Of a stretch of DNA of 64,000 nucleotides, positions 28,501-38,635 are shown in pieces (the first letter of the stretch is position 1; each line of letters starts with the position of its first letter). Origin of the DNA: Bdellovibrionales bacterium. GTDB lineage: Bacteria; Bdellovibrionota; Bdellovibrionia; Bdellovibrionales; UBA1609. A program made the translations under genes and the position numbers. The DNA lies in NCBI GenBank assembly GCA_016716765.1, contig JADJVA010000005.1:100730-164729 (forward strand), in the 5' to 3' direction. The notes under the pieces are model-generated. The model did not search any database. It saw only the letters and a program-made list of their open reading frames with translations, and was not told the origin of the DNA.

Positions 28501-31500
28501 AGAAAGATTTTTGATAACGACATTGTATGTCACCGTGCTTGCGTCGCTGGCCGCTGACCACTCCACGGTTGGATTGGTGGTTGTTCCGAGGAGGTTGTCC
28601 GCAACTGTGTCTGAATTGCCACGAACACCTGTGATGGTAAAGGCGCCTGGAGCTGAGGTATCATAAAACATGGTGTGAACCGCGGCCGTCGACGAAACAT
28701 TTTGAGCCAAATCTTTGAGGTAGACATAGACTTTTCGACTGCCCAAGGCACCCAAAGTGACTTGGCTTGGTTCTGTGCCCCAGCAAGCATTGTTATAAAG
28801 AGGTTGTGAGGGTGCGGCACTTGCGGCAGGCTGTTCAATCACGCACCACTGACTGATATCGGCGGGTTCTCCTGTGATTGAAATGTTCGGAGTCGAGGTC
28901 TTTGTGAACGTCGTTGACAAAGTGACAGGGTCAGAGACCGAAATGGTGGGACTGGAAGGAGCTGTCGCATCCAATGTGATGGTATCGTTGACGGTGCCAA
29001 GGCTCACGTTTTGAGCGGAATCGGCAACCCAAAGGTAAACGCTTTTGGATCCATCGCCGCTCGACACATTCATCGATGGAGGGCGACTGGTGTTCCATCC
29101 AATGTCGCCTCCAGCACCCCCAGTGCAGGTCAATCGGCTATTTGTTCCAGAGCTGGGTCGAGTGGTCTGTGTTTCACTCAAACACCAATAAGAAGCGGTT
29201 GAATCGGAGCCAATGCCGGGGTTCAACAGAACGCTGCGAGTGTAGCTGGTTGAGCTCGTGATGGCGTCTTGCAAACTGAGCGTCGGATCTCCAAGTGCTG
29301 CGAGAACTTGGTAATTTTTCGAAAGAACGCCCGTATAGGTGTTGGTGCCACTCACTTGCGATGGATTGACCGTGAAGCTCCCGACTCCGCCACCGGTATG
29401 ATAGGCCTGGAACGTGGCTTCACCACCTGCCAGTGTGAGCTGGGAAGCACTTGTCATTGTCCACGGACCTCCAGAGGGGAGGGGAGCGACCACTGAACTG
29501 CTATCGTCGGTGATCTGATTGTAATAATCATCGGTCGCAATAATTCTGATATTAAATGGGAAATTGGACCCAACAGTTTGATTGAAGGGAGTGCCGCTCG
29601 CAGCTGCAGCGGAAGTCGCCTGACCGGAAACAAAAGTCTGACCTGGCAAAATGACCAGCATCTTAGACGGCGTTCCACGGAGCGTATTGTAGGTGGTAGA
29701 AGGGGCCCCAGCGTAAGATGTACCTGAGGCCTGAGCGATGTATCCGCTCCCGGCTCGATAGTTCGTCAAAGTGAAATCCCTCTGTCCACTCGCGAGGGCG
29801 CTAGAGCTGGGGCTCACAATGAAATTGGCATCACTTGAACTCAAAGTGACAGTCGTCGAGCTGTCATTGATAATGTTGTACCGATTGTCCGTCCCAATCA
29901 CTCGAACAGTAAATCCAGTGCCGACATTGCGGTTCTGAGCAGTCTGAGGAGTGACGGCATTTGCGAGAGAAGTCTGGCCTGGATTGAATGTCTGATAGTC
30001 AGGAAACAGAGAAATGAGAAATGCTTTCGCTCCTGGAACAACATTGTAGCTGGCTGGATTGTTTACGGAGAGCGTAGGACAACTGAGCGTCAAAGACTGG
30101 CCACTCGAAGCGGTCACGGGATCAACCGTGAGCGTCTTTTGTCCGCTCGTGAACGATGTCCCGGCGGGTGGAGTGTCTGTGGGATCGGATGGGGTATCAA
30201 TCGAGACGCTACCAGCATAGGTGCTATCGATATTGAAATAGGCATCTACTGCATAAACTTCGGCATTAAAGGTGGTGCCGGCTGTTCGGTTGGTCACGGC
30301 TCCCGTTAAAGCCAGAACATAAGTTGATTTTCCAGGGACATGCGTTTGTCCAGGGAGTTTGGCAATACACTGAGTCGCATTTCCTGCCTTAATGGCGTAG
30401 GTTTCAGAAATGTTGCCAGTCAATCCCGTGCCCGACGGAGTCAGAGTGTGCGTGAGTGAGGCAGTCAGATTGTTGACGCTAAATGTGGCAAGTCCTGAGG
30501 CCAAAGTTTGATTTCCGGGGTGGGAGTCATTTGCATCGCTGGTAACAAGAGAAATGGAGGTTCCTGAAGCCGAAAGATTTTGGTTGAAATAGGGATCTGT
30601 CGCAAAAACATCAACTGTGAAGGGCGTTCCTGACACCAATGTGTTGGAGGGAGTGCCAGAGATCGCCGTGGCCAAATCAGGCGCGCCAGAAGACAGAGTT
30701 TGTCCAGGCAAAATGGCAACGAGCTGAGTGGCCGCAATGGGATCGACTGTGAAGGCGGTGGAGGCAATTTTATTTGGAGTCAGATCCGCCGTCGCCAAGA
30801 TTTGATGTGTTCCAGTTCGACGAACGGTGACATTGAAGTTGGCCACCCCACTGCTAAAGCTCGTACTGGCGGGTGCTGCGATCAAGTAAGGATCGGTGGC
30901 AGAACTCAGAGTGACTGTTCCACCGTTAAAAGTCGTGAGGGTGTTAAAGGCTTCATCCACCAGGCGAACCTTGATATTAAAATTGCTTCCGGCATTGATC
31001 TGACTGCCTCCCCCAAATGGCGTGCCAGTGAGGGCCGTGGCAATGTCCCCTGTGCCTTCAGTGAAAACCTGATTGGGCATTTCCACTAAGGTAGATAGAT
31101 TTCCACTCACATTGACATTAACGACCTTCTCGACTTTTTTAGTCGGATCTGGTTGGTATTCAGCTCTCAGAGTGATCGTTTCGGCGCGAGTGTATTTGAG
31201 ATCATCAAACTGGGCTTCACCGCTGGCCACTTGTCTGGTGGCTGTTCCAGAGAAGAAGGGCTGCGAACCCACAACGGCAACGTGAATATCATCTGAGTTA
31301 TTTGTGTAGATGACGTTTTGATAAGCATCGAGCAATTGAGCTGTAAATGGCAAAATTGGCGTGGTGGCACTCGCATTGTGAGTGCTTGGAGGTTCCTTTG
31401 TGACTTTCCATTGCAGACTGCTCACTGTAGGCAGCGGTAAGATTTCAACTGGGGTTTCAACATTATTGGCTTCATTCAGGACCACACTCAGACCGTGTGC

Positions 31501-34500
31501 ATCAATGTTTTGCATTCCCGCTTTGGTCGAAGTCATGGTCACCGTCGCAGTGCCCGCTGTGAGCTGTCCCTGTATGGTGGTGTCGGTGGCTCCTGCAATA
31601 CTTGCGGGGAGAGTGTTGGTTAAAGTCGTGTTGATGATATCTCTCGTCGCCAAGGGAGTTGTCAGATCAAATTGAACATTCATGTCAGAACCTAAGCCTG
31701 AAGTGATTGCATTCCCCCAAATGTCATCTGCAAAAAGAGTGAAAGTATTGGTTCCACCCGCACTGATCTGGTTGAACTCACTTAGGACATGCAAGTGATC
31801 AACGGCCTGACTGGTCACAGTGATAGGGGCTGTGCTACCTCCCGCAAACAAGGCTCCCTCTGTGCTGGTCACTTGAATTCTTGGTGTTCTCGCTGAATTG
31901 TAGAGCGTGAAATTCAAGCCGGACGCCACTCCATCGCTAAACAAGAAGAGACCATCGAGAGGTTGCGAGTGATTGTAGTTTAATCGAGTGTTCGCATTGT
32001 TCAATACCGCAAAGTTGAGTTGTCTTAAATCGTCTGCATAATTCAGGTCATTGCCTTTGGCATCGCGCAGATGAATATTAACGGCAAAGGGGACCCCGGC
32101 GCTCTTGGCTCCTGGAGGGACTTCGACCAGAACATTGTCCAATTGACCTGCATTGACAGTGAATAGACCCGTTTCGACGACGAGATCGGCCTGCGGATTC
32201 GGCCTGTCGTATGTGGCTCTTAATTTGGCGGCTGTCATTGGCCTTAAGGGTTGAATGAAAGTGGAGGAACCTGTGTCGTTGTAAGTCACTGCCGTTGGAT
32301 CGGAAGGCGTAACCAGCTCCCAGGATAAAATTGGCGAAGAGGCAAAGTTGCCCAAGGTATCAAAGCCCGATCCATAATAAGTGGTGTTATTGTCTGTGGT
32401 GATCGTAATGGGCGTTCCAACGACCGAACTTCCTCCCGCTCCGTAGGCCGTGCGAATATCAACAACTGCCAAGGCTCCAGGTAAAATTGTGACCGAGCGG
32501 GTATCCCCAAGAACAGCAGGGTCCGAGTGAGTGGCCGTGAACTGAAGACCCGAGTCGCTGATATTGGGCAGTCTCCCGCCAACGGTAAAACTCACCCCTG
32601 CGCAAGTGTATGGGCTATTGATCATGCCCACCGCTACGGCTCCCTGTGGCGGCATGTAGGCCGGGGTGCTGAGATCAGGTGAAGGTTGAAAAGGGCCGGC
32701 GGGAGAGTAAGAGAAATTAACTGAGCCGCCAGAAGCTTGGTGCAGACAGTTGTCAAACTCGTCATAAAATACCGCGGCCACACCGAAGGAATGGGTGGTT
32801 CGAACAGATCCATTTGGACTCAAGACTTGTCCATAGTAGGCTGGATTTTCAATAATACTGAGTTTGATGTGGTGGAGAGCGGCCTCTGCAACTTTGCCCT
32901 CATAATGTCCCCAATACATAACAGAGGCATAGGTCCCAGAAACTGAGAAGTCGATATCATCAACATTCTCTTTATAGAAGGTCGAGAAGGGTGTGCTCGA
33001 GGTTGGAGAAAAATTTCCGGTTGTCGTTGCGGTTGTATTCACATCCACATTGAAGTTGGAAATAAAATTGCCACCTGCATCCTCAAGTGCAAAATGAAAA
33101 TCAGAGGGCACACCAGCAACAAAGCCAAATTGACAATCAGATTTTCCTGTTGCGCCTGATAAAACTTGCTTCGAATAGAGTCCGCCCCTCATGTTCGGAG
33201 GACCAGTCCAAACCGCTGGACAATAGGAATCACTATCGCCTGAAGCCTTGCGTAGTCCAATATGACTTGGCGGACCGACAGTCATGTTCATTGTGATCTC
33301 GCCATTGAGTGCCGGCCAATCTGCGGTCGCATCCGCTGAGATTGTGAATTTTGGACTCACGCTGGTCGCGTCGAACAAGAAGATATATTCATCAGCAGCC
33401 AACAAGTCCTGCATTTCTCCCAGAACGAAAAACGAGGGTGTAGGTGATGGATTGAATAGTTTGGATGTGAGGTCTACCGGGTAGTCAACACCATTGTAAG
33501 TTACAATCGTGCTTCTAATCGGGACGTCGCCTCCACTCGGAGTTGTGCCAGAAAGATGGTTGGTCCAGACAGTGCTGACATTAAAATATCCTGTGTATCC
33601 AGCGGGCTTTGCTGTCGAAGACGAGACAACATTGCCCTTGGCATCGACGGCACGAGCCCCTAGCCGGAATGGCTGCCCGCCCGTCTTATTGATGGAACCG
33701 TCTTTTGAATATACTTCCATGCGTGAGGGAACTCCTGGATCCACGGTGATTTTGCCACTCGCCACTTGAGGGTAGCCGGCCACATTCGCATAAATGTAAC
33801 CAAAGGCCGGATAAGAAACGGTTTTGGTTGGCGAATAGACAACCGAAGTTCCAATCGAGCCTGAGAAGTAGTCAGAAATGGCAGTTTTATCGCTGGTCCA
33901 AGTTGCACTGCCACCATCTGATATATAGTTTCCGACCGAATCAACCAGGGCTGTTGTCAGATTGATCGGAGCATGGTCTGTTGTGATCACGCGGTCTTTG
34001 ACGGGAAGTGCCCCATTCGCTGGACCGCCAGTGTTGTCCGCAATAACAATGGCAGAAGCGGGCTTGGCTGTGACAGTGATGTCGTAGGCAAAAACATCAA
34101 TGTAGCCACCATTGCCATCGCCCACATAAATCGTGGTGACATTTCTTGCATCGACGAGAACAGTGTTCACAGGTAACACGCAAATCCCGTGGCTAAAAGT
34201 GCAAGCAAAGGCCGTTGGAACATTTTGTGGTTGAGTGCCAGTCCAAGTGGGCCCCGTGATGACATTCCAGATGGTCACTATAGTCCCGCTGTAATCCGAT
34301 ACAACATTGTCGCTATCAACCAATTTCAATATAAATCCAAAGGTATCACCGGCCGACACCGTTGTTCCCGATGTTGTTTCGAGAGAAAAACGCAAACCAG
34401 GTACGCTATTATTTGAAGACAAATTGAATGTAACTGAGACATTCGTGCCCCTGACCCGAGCCTCAACAATTCCCTTCACATCGAACTCGCTGGGTGCTCT

Positions 34501-34827
34501 GACTTCAGTGAAGGCGGTTCCTCCTGCACTCGTTTTTGTTTGGGAAAGAGTCAGATAGTATCCGGCGCCAGACAGAATGCTGAAATCAATATCCAATCCG
34601 GAGGCCGGCTTTCCATCGACGTTGGAGGCCATGATCATGAGTGGTTGGCTGAAGAGTTGATTCGGAGCTGTATACTGGTTATCGCCCCCGATAACCTTCA
34701 GATTCAAACCATATTCCTTATTTTGAACCTCTTCGCTGCCTTTCTCTGATTTGCATGCGACCAAGTTGGCCACTATTCCAACAGCGATTAAAATTCTAAA
34801 TAAGGAATTTCCCATCATACGTACCAC
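25549..34827 (-). CDS. Giant Ig-like repeat/LamG surface lipoprotein
   Basis: A 3092-residue lipoprotein. The lipobox NLVAC places the lipidated Cys at residue 25; the start is a GTG with GAGG eight bases upstream, and ATGs at 34815 and 34812 are alternatives. Residues 30-1240 hold diverged Ig-like units. From about 1247 five tandem units of roughly 118 residues begin with LPGQT-type motifs (MPNQVF, LPGQTLSSG, LPGQTHVPG, FPDYQTFNPG, LPGQTFVSG). Around 1900-2250 are FnIII-like domains with DTTAPNAFSV linkers, then a propeller-like region (about 2480-2700) and a LamG/concanavalin-like lectin domain (about 2790-2975). Such proteins are adhesins or sugar-binding surface fibres. It follows the motor-associated minus-strand genes after 110 bases. 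Confidence 0.88.
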   Translation of the reverse strand: MVRMMGNSLFRILIAVGIVANLVACKSEKGSEEVQNKEYGLNLKVIGGDNQYTAPNQLFSQPLMIMASNVDGKPASGLDIDFSILSGAGYYLTLSQTKTSAGGTAFTEVRAPSEFDVKGIVEARVRGTNVSVTFNLSSNNSVPGLRFSLETTSGTTVSAGDTFGFILKLVDSDNVVSDYSGTIVTIWNVITGPTWTGTQPQNVPTAFACTFSHGICVLPVNTVLVDARNVTTIYVGDGNGGYIDVFAYDITVTAKPASAIVIADNTGGPANGALPVKDRVITTDHAPINLTTALVDSVGNYISDGGSATWTSDKTAISDYFSGSIGTSVVYSPTKTVSYPAFGYIYANVAGYPQVASGKITVDPGVPSRMEVYSKDGSINKTGGQPFRLGARAVDAKGNVVSSSTAKPAGYTGYFNVSTVWTNHLSGTTPSGGDVPIRSTIVTYNGVDYPVDLTSKLFNPSPTPSFFVLGEMQDLLAADEYIFLFDATSVSPKFTISADATADWPALNGEITMNMTVGPPSHIGLRKASGDSDSYCPAVWTGPPNMRGGLYSKQVLSGATGKSDCQFGFVAGVPSDFHFALEDAGGNFISNFNVDVNTTATTTGNFSPTSSTPFSTFYKENVDDIDFSVSGTYASVMYWGHYEGKVAEAALHHIKLSIIENPAYYGQVLSPNGSVRTTHSFGVAAVFYDEFDNCLHQASGGSVNFSYSPAGPFQPSPDLSTPAYMPPQGAVAVGMINSPYTCAGVSFTVGGRLPNISDSGLQFTATHSDPAVLGDTRSVTILPGALAVVDIRTAYGAGGSSVVGTPITITTDNNTTYYGSGFDTLGNFASSPILSWELVTPSDPTAVTYNDTGSSTFIQPLRPMTAAKLRATYDRPNPQADLVVETGLFTVNAGQLDNVLVEVPPGAKSAGVPFAVNIHLRDAKGNDLNYADDLRQLNFAVLNNANTRLNYNHSQPLDGLFLFSDGVASGLNFTLYNSARTPRIQVTSTEGALFAGGSTAPITVTSQAVDHLHVLSEFNQISAGGTNTFTLFADDIWGNAITSGLGSDMNVQFDLTTPLATRDIINTTLTNTLPASIAGATDTTIQGQLTAGTATVTMTSTKAGMQNIDAHGLSVVLNEANNVETPVEILPLPTVSSLQWKVTKEPPSTHNASATTPILPFTAQLLDAYQNVIYTNNSDDIHVAVVGSQPFFSGTATRQVASGEAQFDDLKYTRAETITLRAEYQPDPTKKVEKVVNVNVSGNLSTLVEMPNQVFTEGTGDIATALTGTPFGGGSQINAGSNFNIKVRLVDEAFNTLTTFNGGTVTLSSATDPYLIAAPASTSFSSGVANFNVTVRRTGTHQILATADLTPNKIASTAFTVDPIAATQLVAILPGQTLSSGAPDLATAISGTPSNTLVSGTPFTVDVFATDPYFNQNLSASGTSISLVTSDANDSHPGNQTLASGLATFSVNNLTASLTHTLTPSGTGLTGNISETYAIKAGNATQCIAKLPGQTHVPGKSTYVLALTGAVTNRTAGTTFNAEVYAVDAYFNIDSTYAGSVSIDTPSDPTDTPPAGTSFTSGQKTLTVDPVTASSGQSLTLSCPTLSVNNPASYNVVPGAKAFLISLFPDYQTFNPGQTSLANAVTPQTAQNRNVGTGFTVRVIGTDNRYNIINDSSTTVTLSSSDANFIVSPSSSALASGQRDFTLTNYRAGSGYIAQASGTSYAGAPSTTYNTLRGTPSKMLVILPGQTFVSGQATSAAAASGTPFNQTVGSNFPFNIRIIATDDYYNQITDDSSSVVAPLPSGGPWTMTSASQLTLAGGEATFQAYHTGGGVGSFTVNPSQVSGTNTYTGVLSKNYQVLAALGDPTLSLQDAITSSTSYTRSVLLNPGIGSDSTASYWCLSETQTTRPSSGTNSRLTCTGGAGGDIGWNTSRPPSMNVSSGDGSKSVYLWVADSAQNVSLGTVNDTITLDATAPSSPTISVSDPVTLSTTFTKTSTPNISITGEPADISQWCVIEQPAASAAPSQPLYNNACWGTEPSQVTLGALGSRKVYVYLKDLAQNVSSTAAVHTMFYDTSAPGAFTITGVRGNSDTVADNLLGTTTNPTVEWSAASDASTVTYNVVIKNLSSTVMCSGPTTATSLALVGCGLANGTTYTIEIAATDEVTNASNASNNGYSFSVDTTAPNAFSVTGATGGSDVTANDYLTSGTNVTVNWNDTSGEDRYDVTILNSNDTVKCTLQSVAANAVTAAFGGCALTNNVTYKMKVVAYDNAGNSTEATNSPMLFTVSIAASNYLVQLTAGGNKVAGTAFDLTVTARKPDGTTDTSVNTPRNVTLTTTAGNGLGTCGSGDLTPLFPTVINFAAGVGTANVNLKKAETGVSITVTDDVSSWTGTLTGVNVDANVANCTRIADAASAAGAVLTTLNLSIDQEANLYSNQYDLYGNFVIAASSSWTGTGIMQYVPHPITGSQSKISGSRAGAGTVSIGGSSVTVNVTTGSATWTIASQDSTGNYFLSAASQTASHFWEPVMDVSSAWRTAGTQSWYSESHVANVRGSRAEFPARVMILASTNNLDIVDLTSNKLFMRFNIGVDYAIDSDLGSISEVVAKEGKIFVGMRNSGGGTGGVILLDFANDQMFQISNTVTKSNKNLSQRNSAGVWSVDTSFAALINKPVNDLDVIELSGNVYLAVATDNGPYLLKVNSTSTAYTNTASTGKIQSIALSTAGELYYAEQNLGIYRSNLSLPLAANFSANYTYTRSTNAGLAGLDFSQLALSQNTSTNGNNTVLIASPRGLSVIDENFTNNTLADLQNFSYTGTGSLPFSGILNTDGSSGYIVASGSGSLTNTLTIEMWFRPDQLINSGSGSPVLMLRGTNGVNGSYGFDFLSGRLEFWVRHSGADYTVTSSATSWNAGAWVYVAATVNGSSGMKMWVNGTLQGTNAVNLSTWDADDNSLYLGGDGTDYFNGAIDEFRLSSSVLYSTASITVPSSALTSAGAVYHYHFDESDGLTATASAGATGTLNAGAWFSKMLLAGTGHAVADIQPHTSGAIAVGEVVTSGSAGARSRLYNLQSTGASLIDSDTAIHASHIELTRKITLTQKDYFYAIPSSGATLKRH

Positions 34828-34939
34828 TTGGATTTCCTCTGCACAATTGGTTACCGAGCTTTTTCAGGTTAACCGAAAGAACCGCGAGTAGCGATTTATT
34901 TTTTTTTGAGTCACTCAATACGAGAAATATCTGAGCTCA

Positions 34940-35875
34940 TTATTTTAATGAGACAAGATCCATGAGTTGCGCAAAGGCCTTTGCAAATTCTGCAGACAGA
35001 AGAATGAGCTGACCATCCTGATTTTTTCCATCGAACATAAACACTTGTGTATTGTATTGAGATTGCTCAATAGAAAAACTTTCCTTGTTTGAGAAAGTAA
35101 TTTTTAGCTTCGGCAGAAACTCAAAATGAGACATATATTCATTGTCTATCGCCTGGGTGATTTCGAGTTGGCAAAACAGACTCAACCAATTCTCTATTTT
35201 GTTAGTGAGCAGTTTTTCATTATTGGCATTGGCTTGATAACCAGATAGTTTCCAGCTCCCATTTGAGTTGACGAGAATTTTCTTCCTGGCCGGATCGGCC
35301 AGGAACTCAAACTTGCTTGGGCGGGATTTGCACCAACTGTATTCGCGTGGAAAAAAGGTGTTGGTTCCGTTGTACATCAATAATAAATGTGATGGTATCA
35401 ATTGAGTTCCGTATCCCTTCATCGAACCATCAATCCACTTTAGTGATGTTCCTTTCCAACCCGCTCTCCAAACCTGAGAATCGCTGAATTGAATCGTAAA
35501 TACTGATTCATAATCTGTATCTGATGGCAGCTTTTCAAAATGGATTTGCGCAAGCAGATTCAAAATTCCTTGAATCCTCTGCGGATAAACCTCCGGTTGC
35601 CAGACCCCATCGCGATCTTGACGATGGAATTCCTTAATAAAAGTCCCCTTTTGATATTTGAGATTGAGCACGGAGTCAGGATGAAAGCTCGGTCGCAATT
35701 GGAGATAGCTCGCATCCACTTTGGGTTGCTGACTTTTGTTACTTGCGCCAAAATATTTGTAACCAAACAAAAACGAAAGAGCAATGAATAGGACTGTGAG
35801 AATCGCTCCAATAGAAATGACAAGTACCTTTTTCTTAAGGATCTTCTTCTGTCCTCTTTGAATCTCATTTTTCAT
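34940..35875 (-). CDS. Membrane-anchored DUF4340-like protein
   Basis: A 311-residue protein with one N-terminal TM helix (about residues 18-40, VLVISIGAILTVLFIALSFL) and a periplasmic beta-rich domain. The pattern of a basic residue strand, DGVWQPEVYPQRIQGILNLL and later repeated W-strand units resembles DUF4340, a family sometimes found beside gliding-motility or ABC-transport genes. This assignment is by eye and weak. Its ATG overlaps the stop of the SpoIIE-type phosphatase gene by four bases, so the two are coupled. Confidence 0.65.
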   Translation of the reverse strand: MKNEIQRGQKKILKKKVLVISIGAILTVLFIALSFLFGYKYFGASNKSQQPKVDASYLQLRPSFHPDSVLNLKYQKGTFIKEFHRQDRDGVWQPEVYPQRIQGILNLLAQIHFEKLPSDTDYESVFTIQFSDSQVWRAGWKGTSLKWIDGSMKGYGTQLIPSHLLLMYNGTNTFFPREYSWCKSRPSKFEFLADPARKKILVNSNGSWKLSGYQANANNEKLLTNKIENWLSLFCQLEITQAIDNEYMSHFEFLPKLKITFSNKESFSIEQSQYNTQVFMFDGKNQDGQLILLSAEFAKAFAQLMDLVSLK

Positions 35876-37716
35876 ATTTGCTTCTTTATCATAACGAGAG
35901 TCACGTCATCTATTAAGGGGGATTTCTTTCTGAATTCACTCATGATATCAACAATTTTATTTACACAAACTCTAACGGCGGTGCTTGATTTGACTCCCTC
36001 TAGGAACGCTTGGGTGAAGCGCCTCTCTCCCCAGGGCTCACCCTCAGGATTTGTCAGGTCATATATCCCATCAGTGTAGAGTGTCAGAATATCCCCTTTG
36101 ACAAGAGACAAAGTCTTTTGTTCATAGACAGTTTTCAGATCACGACCTAAAGCGTGAATTGGCCCATCTGACAAAATCGAAATATTCTTCTTTGCAATGG
36201 ATTTGGCTTCTCCATTGACGAGAAGTCCGGGTTCATGTCCCGCATTTGCATAGACCATTTCTCCGGAGGGGAGATGGACTCGAAGCAAAAAGAGAGTCAT
36301 GGTGATTTGCGCTTTTGCAGTGTCATTGATGGCGAGGTTGAGAAAATGAAGAATTCTATTTGGTTCAAGAATCCGATTTCTTAGCACCACGGAGATCGCC
36401 GCGCGAGAGGCGCTGGTAATGAGGGCTGCCGAAGCCCCATGACCAGTGGCATCTCCTACTCCCACAAATAGATAATCTTCAATTTTCTCATGAAACCAAA
36501 AATCTCCTCCGCATTCAGAGCAAGGCTCAGAAAAGGAATAGAGTGCAATTGTGTCTGAAATCCACTCTGGGTTCGGAAAGATTGTCTGTTGAACTGTTTG
36601 TGCGGTTTTTAGCTCGGCTTCCATCCTTCCCAGGTCTCGGGTATCGGAAAGGAGTTTTTTCATCTTTTGGACCATTTCTAAAAATTTCTCACCCAACTGA
36701 TAAATTTCATCACGAGTTTGAATACGAATAGTTACAGCAAAATCTCCCTTGGAAAATGAGTCGGCTGCCAGGAGAAGCTGACGAAGGGCTTTGGTCAGCC
36801 TTCGGGAGAGAGTGATTCCAATGGCAATCGTGATACACTGAACGATGACAAACAAAAGAATAATTCTGCTTTCAATGAGTTTAACTGGCTCAAGGGCTAG
36901 GCGTTTGAGAGTCAGATTGGAGGTAAATATATTAAGGTCTCCAACTCGACTGAAAGAAACAATATGTGGATCTAACCCATTCTGGCTAAAAAGAAAGGAG
37001 CCGCTTCTTCCGGGGTTTGCTGCGATATTCTGCGCAATTTGAGTCGTGGTTTCCAAGTTCATTTGGAAACTTGCAAATAGGGGCTTGCCGAGATGATTAA
37101 ACCAGAAGGAGTGGGTGACCAGCTGGCCGGGATACATTCGACTCAAATCAGATATATCAATGTTTGCCCTTCCTACGACTGCAAAATCCGGATTATTTTT
37201 GATGAATGGGGTTTGAAACCACATACTAACTGATTCAGGATTCCCATTTGACTGAAACACGGGACCCTTAGCAGTTTCCAGTTCATTCAGTGCCCTAGAT
37301 GCGACTGCATTGATCTGTTCCTGAGTTTCCTGAGGCGCTGTATCGGCTGAAATTGTTCCCCGCGCAGAGAGAATGCGACGGACATTTTTACTTTCTTTGC
37401 CCACATAAAATAAATCGATCGCGCGAAGAGGAGACTCTCCCATTATTTTGACAAATTTTCCTTCTAAAGTCTTAATCTCACCGGTTTCTAAAGAACTGTG
37501 ATTCTCCATTGTCTTGTTGATCTGGAGAGAGACCTTCTGAATCAGGGAATGTGTCATTTCTGATTGGAGGCGCGTTTGAGTCAGAGAAGCATCGAAGATA
37601 TAGGCGAGCCGATCCTCATAGAAGGACCTTAAAGTAACAAAGACGAGAAAAGCCAAGCCCAAACAAGGTATCAACATAATGGAAAATAGAATCTTTGTTC
37701 GCAAGGAGAAATTCAT
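35872..37716 (-). CDS. Membrane sensor SpoIIE/RsbU-type PP2C phosphatase
   Basis: A 614-residue inner-membrane protein. It has a TM helix at residues 8-28, a periplasmic sensor region to about 278, a second TM helix (about 279-303), a HAMP linker with TRDEIYQLGEKF, a coiled coil, and a PP2C SpoIIE-type serine phosphatase domain. Metal and catalytic motifs are intact: GGDFW near 404, VGDATGHGASAAL, YANAGHEPG and LYTDGIYD. Such proteins dephosphorylate anti-sigma-factor antagonists or other STAS proteins. No STAS or anti-sigma gene lies nearby, so the partner is elsewhere. It may control the adjacent motor-like cluster; that is inference. Confidence 0.93.
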   Translation of the reverse strand: MNFSLRTKILFSIMLIPCLGLAFLVFVTLRSFYEDRLAYIFDASLTQTRLQSEMTHSLIQKVSLQINKTMENHSSLETGEIKTLEGKFVKIMGESPLRAIDLFYVGKESKNVRRILSARGTISADTAPQETQEQINAVASRALNELETAKGPVFQSNGNPESVSMWFQTPFIKNNPDFAVVGRANIDISDLSRMYPGQLVTHSFWFNHLGKPLFASFQMNLETTTQIAQNIAANPGRSGSFLFSQNGLDPHIVSFSRVGDLNIFTSNLTLKRLALEPVKLIESRIILLFVIVQCITIAIGITLSRRLTKALRQLLLAADSFSKGDFAVTIRIQTRDEIYQLGEKFLEMVQKMKKLLSDTRDLGRMEAELKTAQTVQQTIFPNPEWISDTIALYSFSEPCSECGGDFWFHEKIEDYLFVGVGDATGHGASAALITSASRAAISVVLRNRILEPNRILHFLNLAINDTAKAQITMTLFLLRVHLPSGEMVYANAGHEPGLLVNGEAKSIAKKNISILSDGPIHALGRDLKTVYEQKTLSLVKGDILTLYTDGIYDLTNPEGEPWGERRFTQAFLEGVKSSTAVRVCVNKIVDIMSEFRKKSPLIDDVTLVMIKKQI

Positions 37717-37837
37717 ACAAGAAATTTATCGACACAATGGGGAATATGGTTGAGTCAGCTTTACGCAGCTAATGTACGCCTGTACCTTGATCGAGTTCAA
37801 ATTGCGCAACGCAAATTTTCACATTTATTGAAATATG

Positions 37838-38635
37838 CTACAGCCAAGATTGCTCGACCTTTGGTTCGACCAGAGGTGACGAGGGTTCACTGACCCTGTT
37901 AAATTGGGTCTTCAGCTTCATTCTCAAGCATTGGCTGTCTTCAGCGTTTAAGTAAAACACAACTTTGGAGTACTCGACAAAAAGGTAACAGAGAAAGGAT
38001 TTGAAATCGTCTAATTTCAGGCCGAGTGGAATGGGACCAAAATGTGGAATCAGATCGACATTCGAATAAATTTCATGACAGGTCAGACGAGTTTTGACCC
38101 ACCTGAGATCGTCGAGGTGAGCAATCAAATGGTCCTTTTTTTCGCTTTTGGCAAAATTGGCAATGATAAGTGTTTTGTGCGTTTGGGGACCCATGGACTG
38201 AATCAGCAAATCCAAGCTCTGCAAATCGCTTTGAACCACTGTCGTTGGAGGTCTGACCTGAAATTCAGCCGAAAGGCTCGATTTAATCAATTCATGTTGG
38301 TCAATGAAATCTGTTCCCTTAGCCAAGCTTCCAGAAAGTGAATGGAACTTGTTTGGTCCTATCTCAAGCATCATTCGGGCGGGAGTGGGGGCGGGAGCAG
38401 AAGGAACTGTCACGGTGTTGGCTTCTGCGTTTGAAGCCTCGATGGATGGGATCCCCTTTTGACTGAGTCCAAAATATTCAAAAATTATCCGGATCAAATA
38501 AACAACAGAACCAAGAAAGCCTATTGCTAATAGTATAAAACCCAACTGCTGTTGTGAGTGGTAAAAAAATATGCAAAGGTACAACGTCAAAAATGAAATG
38601 AGAGTAATGCAAAGAAGTTCAAGCCTCAACAACAT
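37838..38635 (-). CDS. Membrane protein of unknown function
   Basis: A 265-residue protein with two closely spaced N-terminal TM helices (about residues 5-27 and 30-55, the first very hydrophobic, FLTLYLCIFFYHS). A Pro/Ala linker (VPSAPAPTPARM) leads to a soluble, probably cytoplasmic domain of about 170 residues with alternating strands and helices. Family not recognised. It lies between the FecR-like and phosphatase genes on the same strand with gaps of about 120-145 bases, suggesting a shared regulon rather than tight coupling. Confidence 0.65.
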   Translation of the reverse strand: MLLRLELLCITLISFLTLYLCIFFYHSQQQLGFILLAIGFLGSVVYLIRIIFEYFGLSQKGIPSIEASNAEANTVTVPSAPAPTPARMMLEIGPNKFHSLSGSLAKGTDFIDQHELIKSSLSAEFQVRPPTTVVQSDLQSLDLLIQSMGPQTHKTLIIANFAKSEKKDHLIAHLDDLRWVKTRLTCHEIYSNVDLIPHFGPIPLGLKLDDFKSFLCYLFVEYSKVVFYLNAEDSQCLRMKLKTQFNRVSEPSSPLVEPKVEQSWL

